A program made the translations under genes and the position numbers. Shown here piece by piece: positions 63,920 through 64,000 of a DNA stretch of 64,000 nt. Position 1 is the stretch's first letter. The number at the start of each line of letters is the position of its first letter. Below the pieces are notes generated by a model that saw only the letters and a list, made by a program, of their open reading frames with translations, did not search any database and had not been told where the DNA came from. The DNA comes from Corynebacterium terpenotabidum Y-11 (GTDB taxonomy: Bacteria; Actinomycetota; Actinomycetes; Mycobacteriales; Mycobacteriaceae): positions 434,001 to 498,000 of the forward strand of contig NC_021663.1 in assembly GCF_000418365.1 (NCBI RefSeq), given 5' to 3'.

Positions 63920-64000
63920 ATGTTCGAGAGGTTCACTGACCGGGCGCGGCGCGTCGTCGTGTTGGCGCAGGAGGAAGCCCGCGCGCTCAACCACAACTAC
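63920..64000 (+). CDS. clpC: ClpC ATPase, N-terminus only (runs off the window)
   Basis: The 27 visible codons read MFERFTDRARRVVVLAQEEA and ARALNHNY, the invariant start of the Clp N-domain in ClpC. A GGGAGAG site precedes the ATG. The neighbourhood lysS-clpC is usual in corynebacteria. Confidence 0.93.
   Translation, partial: MFERFTDRARRVVVLAQEEARALNHNY

Overview
This window is a stretch of high-GC actinobacterial chromosome, almost certainly from a Corynebacterium. The evidence is gene order and gene types. A glnX-glnH start (the pknG locus) lies at the left edge. The blocks def / C-NAGS-type acetyltransferase / xthA, groEL2 / porin-like micro-gene / ppk2, ppa-dacB-tilS-hpt-ftsH-folE-folP-folB-folK and panC-panD-lysS follow, and the first codons of clpC lie at the right edge. 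From memory this is the backbone order around cg3046 to cg2963 of C. glutamicum. It is interrupted here by two accessory regions.

Layout. 0-13 kb: backbone (glnX/glnH, an ABC exporter, an MFS drug exporter, marR, cls, xthA, an acetyltransferase, def, an MHS-family MFS, a DUF3263 protein, a LytR_C protein, a YbdK-type carboxylate-amine ligase). 13.1-24.8 kb: a catabolic cluster with a TetR repressor, encoding what looks like a complete route for cyclohexanecarboxylate or a similar alicyclic acid. It has BadI, AliB and BadH homologues, a 978-residue fusion of an AliA-type acyl-CoA ligase with a glutaryl-CoA-dehydrogenase-type enzyme, an enoyl-CoA hydratase, a 3-hydroxyacyl-CoA dehydrogenase, a second dehydrogenase, an SDR without the YxxxK catalytic pair, and a convergent thiolase. 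Near-identical 16-bp palindromes lie before tetR (two copies) and before the thiolase, so both outer ends are probably controlled together. Non-overlapping genes in the cluster have unusual C/A-only leaders. 25-30.7 kb: an amphipathic 38-residue peptide gene, a free-standing LeuA regulatory-domain-like protein, an M20 peptidase, CIRCE-controlled groEL, a 39-residue PorH-like gene and ppk2. 30.7-51.1 kb: housekeeping genes, including the folate and pantothenate genes, an nsrR-hmp nitric-oxide module, and a probable SAM-I/SAM-IV-clan riboswitch in front of an orphan 126-residue protein. 51.2-63.6 kb: a FadE-like acyl-CoA dehydrogenase pair and an acyl-CoA ligase, separated by a 7.7-kb mobile island.

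The island (about 53.9-61.6 kb) is bounded by a 38-bp direct repeat of the 3' end of the second dehydrogenase gene. It holds one frameshifted and one truncated ISL3 element, a decayed IS3-family element split by an intact IS256-family element with a visible 8-bp target duplication, another IS3 remnant, and AT-rich cargo. The cargo resembles the tip of a polymorphic toxin followed by two immunity-like or unknown genes, plus a small PLDc_N-type membrane protein. No integrase, CRISPR array, rRNA or tRNA gene was seen. All family assignments come from reading the translated sequences against remembered family motifs; no database search was run.
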